Of a DNA stretch of 64,000 nt, positions 1 through 11,729 are shown piece after piece. Source of the DNA: Vespa crabro (lineage: Eukaryota; Arthropoda; Insecta; Hymenoptera; Vespidae); the NCBI RefSeq assembly GCF_910589235.1, contig NC_060955.1:9266497-9330496 (forward strand). The letters are read 5' to 3'. Each line of letters starts with the position of its first letter. Within the stretch, counting starts at the first letter, position 1. The notes beneath the pieces were generated by a model. The model ran no database searches. It was not told the DNA's origin and worked only from the letters and a program-made list of their open reading frames with translations. The translations under genes and the position numbers were made by a program.

Positions 1-650
1 GACATGACTTTAATCCATGGATGATCCGTTATTTTTTTCTCATATTCTACCTGCATTTGTACGCTCATATTTGAAAATAGTAGGTCAATAGTTGTTCGGC
101 TATTCTCCGTTATTCTCGTCGGCTTATTTACATATTGTTTCATCCCTAAGCTTGATATTTCTGATAATAATTTCTTTTTGTAGAACGAATCCACCGTGAC
201 ATCTATATTGAAATCTCCTATTATTAAACAATCTTTTTTAATTGTTAATTCCTCTATAACATTCTCTATGTGTCATATAAATTCTAAATATGACAAACTA
301 GGTGAATAGTACGCAATTATCACCCCTTTGAATATATTATCGTTGCTACACTCTAACAGTTTGCTTTTATTTTGTACGTTTTTAACAACTCATATTTAAT
401 TCCGTCTCTTACATATATAATAATACCACCTATATTTCTATTCTCCGCATATTTGATTATCTTGTAACCCGGCAAGCGCACTTTACTATCTCCAATTTCA
501 TCAGCCACTCGAGTCTCAAATAACGCTATAAACGCAGGTTTCATTCTGTCCACTACTTGGTGTCGTGTCTCATCATTATGGGCTACAAAACTTTGTGCGT
601 TTGTGCACCATATCGTCTCTTCTTGCTGTAATTGCTACTCTCTTCATCCT
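1..650 (-). pseudogene. Jockey-type LINE, ORF2 endonuclease domain (decayed, cut by window edge)
   Basis: Read on the - strand, this is the start of a non-LTR retrotransposon ORF2: the APE-type endonuclease that nicks target DNA for reverse transcription. I see an early segment resembling PAFIALFETRV (about 520-545), then PGYKIIKY...NRNIGGIIIYV (about 415-475), and lower down the family hallmark LIIGDFNIDV (about 190-220). These occur in the right order and spacing. The open stretch 353-553 ends at a stop, and the rest is in other frames, so the copy is dead. The reading runs off the left edge of the window, where the remaining endonuclease and any reverse transcriptase would lie. The ORF1 of the same element lies immediately upstream on the same strand. 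Clade assignment to jockey or a relative is by general similarity only. Confidence 0.75.
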
Positions 651-1500
651 ACTCTTTTTTTCTCTTGCATCACTCTTTTGTATGTTGGGCACTTCTGATC
701 GAGTCCACGTTCATCTTCAGATTTGGTTTTTAAACTTAGTGTTTACACATTGTTCTCTTCCTCTTTATAATCTTTCACATTATCATTTCCTGCATATTTA
801 AAACAGATTTCTTCCCTTTTACAATATGATAATAGTCTCAGCATTTGAAGTATTGACTTACATTAATGTGGTAATAAACCCGGCATATTTTCCATCCTAC
901 GCTGAACTTCTCTTTGCTAAGAAGCTCATCATGGGTTCGTTCATATATTTCTATTATTATTCTACCTTCATCCATTCCTCTTTTATTCCTTTTACTGTAA
1001 TTTTCCTTGGTTAATCTTTTAACGATTTTCATTTCTCTTACTTCGATTTTTTCCATGCAATTCTGTGTTTTAATTGTGTCAAATAATTCGTCATCAGATA
1101 ACTGTAATTCCTCTTTGTTTATATTGACGATCTTTAATTTCGGCTTTTGTTGTACTAGTTCAGTAACTTTGAAGTTCTCACCCATTTTTTCTTGAACTGT
1201 TTGCTTCAATGTTTCTATCTCCTCTTCCCTTTCACATCCCATAATAACCGCTTCTTTGCTGCTTTTTTAACTTCGTTATTCCCACTTCCATGTTCTTGAT
1301 GTCTGCCTTTTCCTTTATTGCCTTTTTGTGGCTTCACTCTTCTGTTGAAAGTTGAGTTTCACAATTATAATCTTTTCTGTCGTCATTTTCTTGGTATCTT
1401 CAATATAGATTCCTTTTCCTTGATTTGTTGGGCTTATACCTCCTCCTTGTACTAATTTTTTTAATTCATCTATTTTGTGCTTCAAACTTTCATCGTGAAT
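650..1500 (-). pseudogene. LINE ORF1 (gag-like, zinc-knuckle) protein remnant
   Basis: This is the ORF1 of the same - strand LINE as the endonuclease at 1-650. The clearest open part is 838-1,242 (134 codons): a charged, coiled-coil-like start followed by a section ending FSVGWKICRVYYHINVSQYF, the usual lead-in to a CCHC zinc knuckle. The knuckle follows after an in-frame stop (FKC, stop, DYYHIVKG) and a frameshift (ICFKYAGNDN). A further segment with CPTYKRVMQEKKR at about 650-700 is the typical tail of these proteins. ORF1 proteins bind element RNA in the retrotransposition particle. A glutamine- and lysine-rich N-terminal part can be followed to about 1,500 in broken frames. No intact start can be chosen. 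Confidence 0.7.
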
Positions 1501-1870
1501 TCACTCATTCTGTCCATTGTTCCTTTATATCGGCTATTAGCTAGTAACTTATCAATACATATACCGATACGTAGCGACTAAGTAATTAAATCTCAGTTAA
1601 TGTAACTGGTTGTAATCGCTAGGTGCCTCGCTAATTACGTGTTACTATGGTAACCTTATGACCGCCCGTTCCATATTCACCAAATGAAAAATTTCGACAA
1701 ACGAATATGTTGATATCACCGTGATTTTGATAACTATTAAATCCTTTGATACATCAAAATGCTCACCACAAGAAAAAAATCACATTGTACTACTTTCCGC
1801 ATTATTATTGAACTTTATTTCATCGAATAATTAGCTCTAATACGGAGAGTCACGTAAACACGTCTGTTGT

Positions 1871-1888
1871 AAGAGAGAGAGAAAGAGG

Positions 1889-1942
<54 letters not shown>

Positions 1943-1951
1943 TAGAGAGAG
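1871..1951. repeat. (GA)n microsatellite
   Basis: An almost pure GA dinucleotide run of about 80 bp with a few AAAG interruptions. It carries no coding signal. Confidence 0.95.
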
Positions 1952-1954
1952 CCA

Positions 1955-2868
1955 GAAAGAAAGAGAGAACTGTCTCGAGTTGAGCCTTTAAAGGACTAAA
2001 GGAGATATATTTCTATGAATATTACGATTTTACATATATCTTTTTTAATTTTTCTTTTCTTCTCAAAAGTAAACCAATAAAATCATCAAAAATGTCAGAT
2101 CATAGTATGTCATACATATTGATTTCATAATCATCGTATTTCTTTTTTTTTTAACATATAAATTATTATAGGCAAAATTTGATTAGCCTATAGACAAAAG
2201 AATATGGAACAGATGACCAACAAAAACAAAAAAGCCTCCCATAAAATTACAAAGCCGCCTGAAAATTTGCTGGGAAAGAAAGAGAAAAAGAAAGAAAACA
2301 GAGTGCGTGAAAGAGTACGTCTAAATGTATAGAAATATTGAAATAATTCAGCATATTTAAAATTAAAATAACACCTAAATTAACAATTTTTAGACAACAT
2401 TATTAACAAGTATTGTGGAGGGTGAAAAACTGCATCGATTAATGTATTCGAAATTAAAATTTTATGTAAAAAAAAAGTGCAATTGCACCTTGCAACTCTA
2501 CCGATGCACAAAAATGCATGAAAGTTTTACAGATTATGTAGCGTTTAATACCATATTATTTTGTCATATGACATTTTTCTCGATCTCCAATTTTTTCAAA
2601 GATATAGCTCGATCCAGTTCCGTGGAACACCCTGCGTATCTTTTCTTTAATTACTTTTTAGACTTTCTATTAGATCTGGGAATTGTAATATCTTTAAATG
2701 CTCCAACTTGTGTTCGATTTTGTATTCAATTTAATATTATTAAAATTAGCTAATTAATTAAATAAAATGTATTAAATAAAGTTTGTTAATTCTTTCAAAA
2801 CTAATTGGCGCTCATTGAGTCTATAAAGCATACATAAATAATCCTATTGCAATGATTTCAGCGATAAG
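1955..2868. other. AT-rich intergenic DNA, no gene seen
   Basis: The stretch is AT-rich. The longest open frame (2,415-2,753, + strand) has no recognisable domain and a composition expected of chance. A short segment near 2,620 (GTGGAACACCCTG) resembles a motif I associate with insect transposon debris, but I cannot assign it. Confidence 0.5.
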
Positions 2869-2869
2869 T

Positions 2870-3270
2870 ACGGAAAAAAATAAACTAAAAGCGCGTTAAG
2901 AAAATCTTCTCCCTTCTGTTGATTCATCGTATCGGTCTGTATGCTTTTATAGGTACGTTGTATTCTTCACTCCGGCGTACATGATTAAAAGAACCAAGCT
3001 GAGACATCAGGCACAATGTACGATTATCAATGCTTACAAAATAACTAAGAACAGAAAGAGAAACGAAAAAACTTCTGGATAGCTGTCGATACTCTTTACA
3101 TATTCGATTGATATTAGGTGCATTACATTTTTTATCTGCCTAAAACAACTCATTATGATAATAAAATGATAATAATATTTAAAAGAAACTAATAGATATT
3201 TTCAGGTTCCATTCCAAACAATATCATAATTCATAGTTCTTCATTTATCTTGTTACATTGCTTAATCTCA
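2870..3270 (+). repeat. Dispersed repeat 'repA', diverged third copy
   Basis: This shares ordered blocks with the repeats at 29,818-30,437 and 32,322-32,932: a start resembling TTGATTCATCGTAT, then GAGACATCA, a CTGCCTAAAACAACTCATTA block, and AAAAGAAACTAATAGATAT near the end. It is clearly more diverged than the other two are from each other. I see no coding potential. Its nature is unknown; it may be the leader of an LTR element, because another copy sits about 30 bp from a family B LTR. Confidence 0.6.
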
Positions 3271-3274
3271 AGTG

Positions 3275-4149
3275 TTCCTTTTAAATGTTTTTAAAAATTG
3301 ACAAACAAAGAGACCAATACATCATGGAAATCAAGTCTTACTGCGATAGATCCATAGAGTAATTAAATGACTTTACAGTGACTAATACACGAAGCGTAGG
3401 TAGCACGAGCGTTGCTTTCTGCGGTGCAATAAACAAAGTTCCTGTGAAACCAAAAGATAAAAGTAAAAATCATTTTCAAGATTCGATCAGGATAATAATA
3501 AACTCCTATGTATGTGTATATAAATAATCAAATAATATATTTTAGAATAACATTGGTATAAATATTGAATTAAGAATAGCAGACAATATAAAAAAACAAC
3601 TGTGTCTAAAATGTCCTAAAAAAATAACATGGGAGAGAAGTAGAGAAACGAATCCGTTATTCTGAATGATAATTATCATTGATAGATCATAAACAATGAT
3701 ATATGTCTAACTAAATTTATTTATTATAAGAATAATTCTTTAAAAATATTTTATTTGTTTAACAATTTTATTGTAAATGTAATAAATTTGGGATAGCGTA
3801 ATGGTACAAATATACCTGCATGAATCTATACAATATGTTGCAAGACTTTATGTCCTAAATTATTTTATTCACAATTTTTATTCGATCTTAATGATCAATA
3901 ATTAATTCGAAATACAAAGTTTTTTACGCGAGACTATCATTTCTATTTTTCAAAACAAACTTTTACTTACAAAGAAATTAATATTTTTCGAAAATTGAAT
4001 ACGATTATCTCATGTAAAAAACCCTTATTTTTCAAATCAGCCAAATCGGACAAATATTGTGACCATGAAAATTCATGACATAAACCCTTATAAATGCATA
4101 GAATGAGAATATTCTTAAGAGTAGAACGTGACAATTTTTTATTCATATT
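3275..4149. other. AT-rich DNA, nothing recognised
   Basis: No ORF with domain features, no repeat shared with the rest of the window that I could see, and no RNA gene. Confidence 0.5.
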
Positions 4150-5065
4150 TGTTAATGTACACATCACACTCTCAACGATTCACAGTTCTTTCTCCTAAGG
4201 GCTATCTATTATTATTGAGAACATTTGTCCTTGTGAATTCGTTGGATATTCTCTAAGAAAACTTGTATATAAAAAACACATTGCTATAGAAAACAGTATT
4301 ATACAGAATGTTGATTTTTACTTGGATGCGATTACGACGACTCTTCTTCCAGAAATTCTTAATTCGCTATTTTTCTCAAGACTGTCCCTTCATTGTTTTT
4401 TCACGTATACCCCATAGCCTTTCTCATCAGGACGCGGATCACATATGAAATTATCGAACACATGAGAACGGTCATCAAGACAAAGGATCACACATGAGAT
4501 TATTCAAACATTTCGAACGAACTATCCTGACCAATAAGCATCTTACTTTCCTTTGCCATATACTTTTTACTTGAACTCCTTCCTTTCCCGTTCCTTAATC
4601 ATTATCGTTTTTGCGGATAGTTAGGAAATAAACCATCAAGTCAGTCGATTCAAATCATTTGAGCTCAAATAAGTAAGACAACCGAGTCTTACTAAAATCA
4701 CTGGTCACCCCTCATTTCCAGGTAGCCGGCACAACTAATGATATACAATAACGAAAAACGCATATCATAACATATGTATCTAAATACTTAAAATACATTG
4801 TCATAAGTTCAATACACGAGGTGTCTTTAGGATCCCTCTAAAAAATTGCGTTCTTCCATTCATTTGCGAGAATGTGTCAAGTGGTATTTTTCTGATAACA
4901 TTCGACAATTTACAAACTTTGTACCGGTACCCTTTTTCATCGCGATCAGTGGATCTACAACTTTGACGACTAGGAAGAGACTGGGGCCATATCATCGGTG
5001 CAAATTGACTATCATCACTGGTCCGGTGCGAAAAGCTTAATGTAACACGCTTTCATAGTTGTACA
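4150..5065 (+). repeat. LTR-like repeat, family B, copy 1
   Basis: A ~0.9-kb unit beginning TGTTAATG and ending near GTTGTACA, so it has the TG...CA ends of retrotransposon LTRs. It matches copies at 12,789-13,704 (+), 31,168-31,700 (+, partial), 32,963-33,887 (-) and 45,056-45,970 (-). Shared landmarks in order are a TTTCTCCTAA block, GAATTCGTTGGATATTCTC, a CACACATGAGATTATTCAAA block, ACCAATAAGCATC, and CATTCTTCCATT followed by GATCAGT near the 3' end. The short open frames in it on both strands are chance. Confidence 0.7.
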
Positions 5066-5129
5066 CTATACTATAATTATATATCTTTTATTATTTATTT
5101 TAATTAATAGTTATCATAATAATAAATGA

Positions 5130-5380
5130 TCTTTATTGTCAACCACGGGCCACAATAGTCTAGAAATCCGGCAAAACCTAAATGCTGAAGCACTTTCCAG
5201 GAGTCCATACAAAAATCAAGTTATAACAATAAAACGCCAAAAACTGATTATAGATACAGCGTCGGAAATAACGCAACGATTTTCTGTTAATCCTACACAA
5301 CGGAAAATATTAAAATTTGTTACTATAATCGATTCGACAACACAAATAAAGACGAGCATTGAAAAAATGTTTCAATAAAT
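5130..5380 (+). pseudogene. Possible Ty3/gypsy pol scrap (end of RNase H)
   Basis: An open frame of about 80 codons contains LNAEALSRSP, which resembles the (N/V)ADALSR motif that closes the RNase H domain of Ty3/gypsy polyproteins. Nothing else in the frame is diagnostic. It follows the family B LTR-like repeat by ~70 bp, which would be an unusual place for pol unless most of the element was deleted. The match is short, so this is tentative. Confidence 0.3.
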
Positions 5381-5399
5381 CCACACAAACGTAATAAAA

Positions 5400-5970
5400 C
5401 AACTAATACTACGTAAAAGAAATAAGTACATATGATATAATGAGTAAACAAGCAATTATCTGCCATATTCGATATATAAAAGAAAGAAATACTCTCACAC
5501 TTCGACGAAGTAAACATAAAAAAATTATATTGAAACGAGAACTCAGATTTTTTAGACAATAGCAACTAAAACATCGTTATCGACTACAATAAAGACATCG
5601 ATATTGCTCGCTACAACGCGAATAACAGTCATTATCAAAACGTCATTATCAAAAAGAATAATTTTAATAGGAATAACAACAATCATATCACTTCCGAAAT
5701 AATTGTAGTGCACGCAGACGATCGTAAAGAAATGCATACTTCAGTAATAGATGAAAACGTGACATAAGAATCGAATCACGAGAAGCGCGATAGATTAAAA
5801 TAGCGAAAGTAGGTTGAATATAATCCCATATATACGCATATTATCTTATTATATTAATTTTTTTTCAGTGAATTCCAATCTACAAAATTTTATTCAATCT
5901 TTAATTAAAAACTACCAAAACTATTAAATAATTATATTTAGTTTCAATTGTAGAGTTAATTAATTCAATA
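5400..5970. other. AT-rich DNA, no gene seen
   Basis: All frames carry frequent stops or low-complexity translations. I see no repeat shared with other parts of the window. Confidence 0.5.
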
Positions 5971-5979
5971 ATCCTTTAA

Positions 5980-7552
5980 GGGGTCAAAACCCAGAACGCT
6001 CGAAAAATGGGTTTACTTTTCAAAATCTATAAACTCAAAAGTATCAATATTTTTTATTTTTAGTTACATGTTAGTTTATAGTGTAAACGATTTCTCTTAC
6101 AAAAATTATTGGTAAATATTAAAAAATGGCGGTGTTGCAGCTGATGTTGTAGAGATTCTCTGCCGGAATGTGCGTTACTGACCTCTCTGAAATAAAGTGG
6201 AAGCAAATTTCTGTAATAACACATATGAAAAAAAAAATATTTTCTTATTCGTGAATGTTGTAACTATAAAGTAGCGGACGGATTTTTGTTTATCTTGAGA
6301 AATGGGTTATGAGTGAACGAAATATTGTTTTTGCAAAAAAATTTGACAAGAGAAAAATTAATGTTAAAAAAATTAATTAACGTATCGCAAAAATCGTACT
6401 TTGTAGATAATATATCTAAGAGTATTGTGTCCAAATTTCAAATCAATCAGTCAGGTAGTTTCCGAGATTTCTTTCCGATTAAATCGAAAAATGTAATTTC
6501 GAGAAAAACGCTAAAGAAAGTAAGTGTCCGGTTATTAGAATGTGGTTTTTTTGCTCATATTTAATTCCTAACCTATATAACGTTCCTTCAGCAGCAGAAT
6601 GAGCATCTTGAAATCCTTTCTGAGATGATCTGCGAGTTTAGCGAACGTTTTTCGTATTTTCTTATGTTCGAATGTCCGAGGAATCTCAATGCTGCCTGTC
6701 GACTTTCATGTACAATTCGTAGCAGCGATGTCCGATTTCCAAATGCATGAAGTTCATCATCAACAGAATGCTTTTATAGCCATTGTACACAAGCTTTCCA
6801 GTACGAAGAGTTAACTATTAAATCTATCACTTTGCCCAAGTGATATATCGTCGATACGTTGTAAAACAAAGAATAACCTCGTTTATACCAAGTTCCGTCT
6901 CCAATAACAGTCAAACCTGAACCTTTTATCATTTTTGCTGTCAATTTTTGTTTCTCTTTTACAGCATTTTCCATTGATATCTTGCACACACTCTCTGCAG
7001 CAGTATTAATGTGCTTGATAACGGTATCGTAAAACGACTGATACATCGATTCCATAAAATTTTTTTTTCCTCGTAAACCAATTCCTAACAATCGGAATGC
7101 TAAAATAATTCATCTGTTTACGTTATATATATTTTTTGTAAGAGGACTAAAATTGACACCAGTTGGTTCGCAGGAGTCACACGAAATCATTAATGTAAAA
7201 TCAAATCCATGAATGCTCGATTTCATAAACCATTCACTTCACCGTTGCATACTTTACACTTTACAACTTTATTGATTAAAAAAAAAAAACTGAGAAAAAA
7301 CGATGATAAAGTTTAGAATTCCGTACACATACAAAAGGATATAATAAAATAGGTACGCACACTGAGAATGTACAAGTCGAACCATGCAACTCACCGTTCA
7401 CAGTCGCCCGACCGTTCTATCTAAAAACATCTATAACTCCGTCAATTTTTCAAATTTGAATACCAGATATGACTTAAATTGTTCGTAAAATTTCAAAATT
7501 AATAAAAATGCAAAAAAACGATTTTTTGAAACTTCTTAGGTGATCAGACCCT
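5980..7552 (-). mobile_element. Kolobok-like DNA transposon with TTAA target duplication
   Basis: The element is bounded by TTAA at 5,976-5,979 and 7,553-7,556. It begins GGGGTCAAAACCC and, read from the other end, AGGGTCTGATCACC, which gives short imperfect terminal inverted repeats. TTAA target duplications with GGGTC-like termini are established traits of the Kolobok superfamily. Inside, on the - strand, lies a transposase fragment with the matching GDGTW signature (6,774-7,091). At 1,573 bp the copy is shorter than a full autonomous element and its reading frame is broken. The superfamily call is strengthened by termini and protein agreeing; PiggyBac also uses TTAA, but the protein does not resemble it. 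Confidence 0.7.
6774..7091 (-). pseudogene. Kolobok/Mutator-like transposase domain fragment
   Basis: An open frame of 105 codons. The C-terminal half contains VIGDGTWYKRGYS followed by VSTIYHLGKVIDLIVNSSY and KAC. This matches the pattern GDGTWxxRGxxS...G.V.D..V.SSYCKxC seen in the 'Mutator-like transposase' domain of many insect transposons, including Kolobok-type elements. The first Asp of GDG is likely catalytic in this family. The frame ends at a stop just after KACVQWL. Downstream - strand sequence to about 6,580 shows further weak transposase-like reading (NFMHLEIGHRCYELYM) in broken frames. The N-terminal THAP-type zinc finger expected for some Koloboks is not seen. Confidence 0.65.
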
Positions 7553-7584
7553 TTAAGGCTATTCACCACCAATCACTTTCATAA

Positions 7585-7800
7585 ACAATACATCTTACAA
7601 AGGACAGGCTACGCTCTGCCGAGCAATTTGTCTCGTATACACATGCACACAACTAACTAATGCTATAACCTTTCATCTTTTATTTAACTATCGATATGTT
7701 TATCTCATACACACACGATACAACTAATCAATGCTAAAACCTTCCATTTTTTTCTTCAACTATCGAGAGATTTAATTATCTCATGCACGCATATTCACAC
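7585..7800 (-). repeat. LTR family A fragment (inverted), copy 4
   Basis: About three repeats of a ~75-bp unit, each with a CAATTTGTCTC or TTTATCTCAT block, an ACACACAACTAA block and ACCTTCCAT. They are the reverse complement of the tandem units in the family A LTR at 36,936-37,368. The fragment is head to head with the + strand copy that starts at about 7,810. Confidence 0.65.
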
Positions 7801-7809
7801 CTGACCAAC

Positions 7810-8372
7810 CAATCGAACAAAAAGATGGAAAATTCTAGTATTAATTAGTAATTAATTGTAGTTCTAAGCGTGTGTGTATGAGACAAATTAATCGGCGTCG
7901 AACAGAGCGTGGTTTGTCCTTTGTGAGTTGCATGTTTATGACAGGAAGAGAAGAGACAGAGATATTGTGAGAGTGAGTGAGATAGAAATGCAGCGTGAGT
8001 AAGATACACAACAAAATAAGGAATAGGACAAAAATCAATAAGAATTACCGTATACGTATGCATGAATGTGAATGAGCATGAGATAGGCTACGGTGTGTAC
8101 GTGAGAAAAGAACAGAGGAATAGTTTTGTGTAGATCAAACTAGGAATATCGCGGATGATCTTGAGTAGACTCAGTGAATAATAACGAAAAAGGTCCTGAG
8201 TGGACCAACAAAGAGTAAAAAGAAAAGTAACACAGAGTAAAGAGTAACGAGTAATGTTTTGAAGTCAGAGAAATAGGGAAGAATTGTAGTATCAGTATTA
8301 ATAAAGTACGTATTAACCAAGAGTAGATGTCAGTTCGTATTTTCCAGATAGGGTTTCAAAAAATATCCTACA
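7810..8372 (+). repeat. LTR family A, copy 3
   Basis: This matches the family A LTR at 36,936-37,368 along its 3' half: TATGAGACAAATTAATCGG, a CTTGAGTAGAC block, an AGAGTAAAGAGTAA block, TATTAACCAAGAGTA, and the terminal AAATATCCTACA ending with CA at 8,372. No primer-binding site follows, so this is a solo or truncated LTR. Confidence 0.65.
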
Positions 8373-8727
8373 TATATATATAATATCTCGGATTAATTAT
8401 GTGAGGTGATAAACGAAAATATGTTTCTCTGTGAACAAAGAAACGACAATTTACGTTTATTATTCACACTGGTTAAATTTTATACTACACTCTCGTTCTA
8501 CTTCTCTCGTTCACGTTCTATTTCTTACTGCCTGTTTCTCTCCCAAATCTTAACGGCTCGATTTGTAGGTAACAAAAGAATTTGTAGATAACAAAAGACA
8601 AAGGAAGGGCGGGCCATGAGACGCGCGGCAAATCTACCTGAAGCAAGTATACTTTCTTTACATATATATATAATAATAATAGTAATAATATACAGTGCAT
8701 GACTTCTACAGAAGATTCATAAGAAAA

Positions 8728-9105
8728 TAGCACTGGGAGAAAAATCTTGTAGATAATGTGGAAACGAACTCGTATTTTAATCTTTATTAAAAATAATATA
8801 TAATATATATGTTTACTAATTATTAATTTTGAAAAAATAATCAACAAATGTATATATTGCATTTGTCATCAAACCAAATTGTACCGCTGATATATCCTAT
8901 TTAGCATAAATCACCGCGAAATTTACGTTAGTCATCAGTGGAGAAAATAAATATGAAATTGAATAATAACATTTTACTACATTATCAAATAAAGAAAAAA
9001 AGAAAAATTTAGTTCATTATTTTTGTTTACATCGATACAATAAAAAAGAACTACCGGAATATCATTTAGTCTCGAATACAAGATTTTCGAATTATGAATC
9101 TTTAT
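8728..9105 (+). repeat. Dispersed repeat C, copy 1
   Basis: Runs from GAGAAAAATCTTGTAGATAA to TTTCGAATTATGAATC. It matches 11,085-11,325 (reverse complement) over the first ~200 bp and 14,018-14,205 (+) over the last ~190 bp; about 33,975-34,095 shares the central AATAATATATAATATATA block. Landmarks include ATTATTAATTTTGAAAAAAT and CATCAGTGGAGAAAATAAAT. It is non-coding and its family is not known to me. Confidence 0.6.
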
Positions 9106-9299
9106 TTTAATTATACAGAGTTTTCTTTTCTTGTTACAAGTTTTTTTTCTTGTTAAAATTCTACAAATAATCGCACAAAAATAACAGTCATACAGTACTA
9201 TGTAGCTCCTGTCTATTAGGCTTAATCAAGTTTTTTGTCCTTATATGAAAAAATGTTTATTTTTTTTATATGATTTTCAATCATTGTTGTAGTTCAATA

Positions 9300-10900
9300 T
9301 TCGGTACATTTTACGTAGCTTATAATAATATTTATATATAAGTGTAGGAAAAATTACCAATGAACCCACGATCGGAAGTTTCTTTTACAATGTCTGTGTG
9401 TAAATGTATAGTATAATGTAGATGTTTTATCATGTTTTAGTCCATTTCATTGAATAATTCTAGGGCTTGATAGGGCAATTTGTACTTAGTTTTAAAAAGT
9501 CAATTATGCCTTCTAATTTTTGTCTAGTTCTTGATAAGGTTATGTTCAAGTTGTGATTTATAAAAAGATGTAGCTAATAGTTTAACATATTCAATAAAGT
9601 AGAATAAACCCGATTCAGAGTGTGGTTCTAGTGTATCTATCCTTAAGTAGGATCAATCTGAGATATTTGTTCCGGTATCTTTATAGAATTTTAAAATATG
9701 TAGATGCAACGCTGCACCATACTGGAGCATAGGTAAGTATTGGTCTAATAGTCATTTTATATAATAACATTTTGTTTCGGATTGATAATTTTGAGTTTTT
9801 GTCATTAGAAAATATAATGTATTTTATAACACATATGCTTTTTTAATTGTTTGATTAATATGCATTCTATAAGTAAGTTATGGATCAAAATACATTCCTT
9901 AATATTTTACAGAATTACTGGCTCTATGTTATGTCTATAAATCTTAATTGCTGGAATATTTTGGTATTATGAAAGTTTTTTTGAAAATTAGGGCTTCAGT
10001 TTTTATTATATTAAATTTAATTGTCCAATAAAAAACTAATATGTTTGTAATTAGTATGTTTTGTACTTGTTTGACTGCAACTGTTATATAAAACGAGTGG
10101 GTATAAATTACAGTATCATCAATAAAGAATACAATTTTAGTTTTAGGAATGATAGCCATATCATTAATATATATTAAATAACTTTGAACCTATTACAGAA
10201 CTTTAAGACACCTGCTCTTAATTTTCGTTTGCTTGAGTCCGGATATTTATAGTTAATCATTTTATATATTTATCCGTCAATCCAGACCTTGTCAAAGGCT
10301 TCTTTGATGTACAGAAGTAGTTTTATTTTTTTAGTTAAAATTTCTTAATATCGTTGGCTATTCTCGTTGTTTGTTGCACTGCGTTATATTTCTCTCTAAA
10401 ACTAAATTGATGATCTACAATGATCTGTTCGATTGTTTCATATCTGTAGAATTTTTTCCATTAGTTTACTTATAGTTGGAAATAGACTTATGGGTCTATA
10501 ATTTCCTGGATCTATATGTATAGAAATGACTAGGCCTGTTTTCCTGTGTTGAGAAAAATGTTCAAGTTTAAGTAAATGGTTGATGTGAATGATGATAAAT
10601 ATTAGTTGTATAATTATTTAAAAGCGATATTTTAAATTCTATCATGTCCAGTGGCTTTCTGTAAGGGTAAAGTCTTAGCAATCGGTTTTATTTCATTTGA
10701 TGTGATGTATTTGTGCCAGTCATTTAAAGCTCAATGGCTTAAGTAATTTCTAACATGTTCTATTATTGTCTCTTATTCTTTGATATTATTAGTTAAATTC
10801 ATACCATGTATCTGCTCAAATTAAGATGCTAAAAGATTGGGTGTCTCCTGGTTTGTTACAGTTTCTTTATTACCTTTTGTTAATGTAAGGACGTGAGTTT
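9300..10900 (-). pseudogene. Jockey-type LINE, reverse transcriptase remnant
   Basis: Several reverse-transcriptase motifs occur in the right order on the - strand but in changing frames. They are LQKATGHD near 10,690 (the KAPGxD region), PGNYRPISLFPTISKLMEK near 10,480, HQFSFREKYNAVQQTT near 10,390, YIKEAFDKVW near 10,300 (motif A, with its Asp), and FIDDTVIYT in the 71-codon open frame 9,944-10,159 (motif C, FxDD). A C-terminal thumb-like stretch follows down to about 9,550. The enzyme would copy the element's own RNA at the target site. No endonuclease is seen upstream, so the copy is 5'-truncated or deleted. The motif wording is that of the jockey and related clades. Confidence 0.75.
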
Positions 10901-11084
10901 AGTTAGTTTTTGAGTCATTTGCCCATTTCTGTATTTTCCTATTACTATAATTAAAGAGATTAATTAAAGTATAAAACAGTTGATATTTATTCCATAAAAT
11001 AACAAAAGAATAATAATATTTTCCAAGAATAATAATAATATTTTCTAACACTGGAAGCTGAAATTAGTTTAGTAACGACGTTAC

Positions 11085-11325
11085 TATCCTATCCCTTATA
11101 TATATTTCCTCTACTGATGGTTGTCGTGCGTTTCGCGCGTCTAGTGCTAAATAAGATAAAGTGGCTATACAATTTTGTTTGATGATAAATGCATAAAAAA
11201 TATATACATTTGTCAATTATTTTTTCAAAATTAATAATTGATGAAGATATATATTATATATTATTTTTAATAAAGATCAAAACACGAGTTCATTTTCACA
11301 TTATCTAAGAGATTTTTCTCTCAGT
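11085..11325 (-). repeat. Dispersed repeat C, copy 2 (inverted)
   Basis: The reverse complement reads GAGAAAAATCTCTTAGATAA through an AATAATATATAATATATA block to CATCAGTAGAGGAAATATAT, closely following repeat C copy 1. Confidence 0.6.
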
Positions 11326-11329
11326 ACTA

Positions 11330-11729
11330 TTTTGTTATGATTTCCTATGTAGGATTAATCCACTTTATATCATTACCGTCGAAAAATTGGTAAATCTATG
11401 TTAGTAATATCTTAGCGAGAAGAGAACACTCAATAGTGTAGTAGCTTAGTAAATATGAAAAAGTTTTGTTAACGGTTTCTCATTTAATTAATCTCCATTC
11501 ATATATGACTGCTATTATTACTAATAACAATAATATATAATATAATAATATAATGATAAGAAATAGAAGAATTTATATTATATACATCATGTACATCCTA
11601 GAATACATATGATGATGATGATTTATAATAACAAAAGAAGTTCAAAGAAAGATATAAGTATAAGAGATTGAAAATATGAGTTCATAACCTATTAACACTA
11701 TCTACTATCATACGAATCCTATCATTATA
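11330..11729. other. AT-rich DNA with short TAA/TGA repeats
   Basis: No gene seen. There is a run of AATAATATAATA near 11,520-11,560 and a short GATGATGATGATT near 11,610. Confidence 0.5.

Noticed and set aside
2415..2753. 112-codon + strand ORF
   Set aside because: Phe/Lys-rich composition typical of AT-rich chance frames; no recognised motif and no neighbours to support it.
8518..8862. 114-codon - strand ORF with hydrophobic stretches
   Set aside because: Overlaps repeat C and a TATA-rich run; the membrane-like stretches come from A+T composition.
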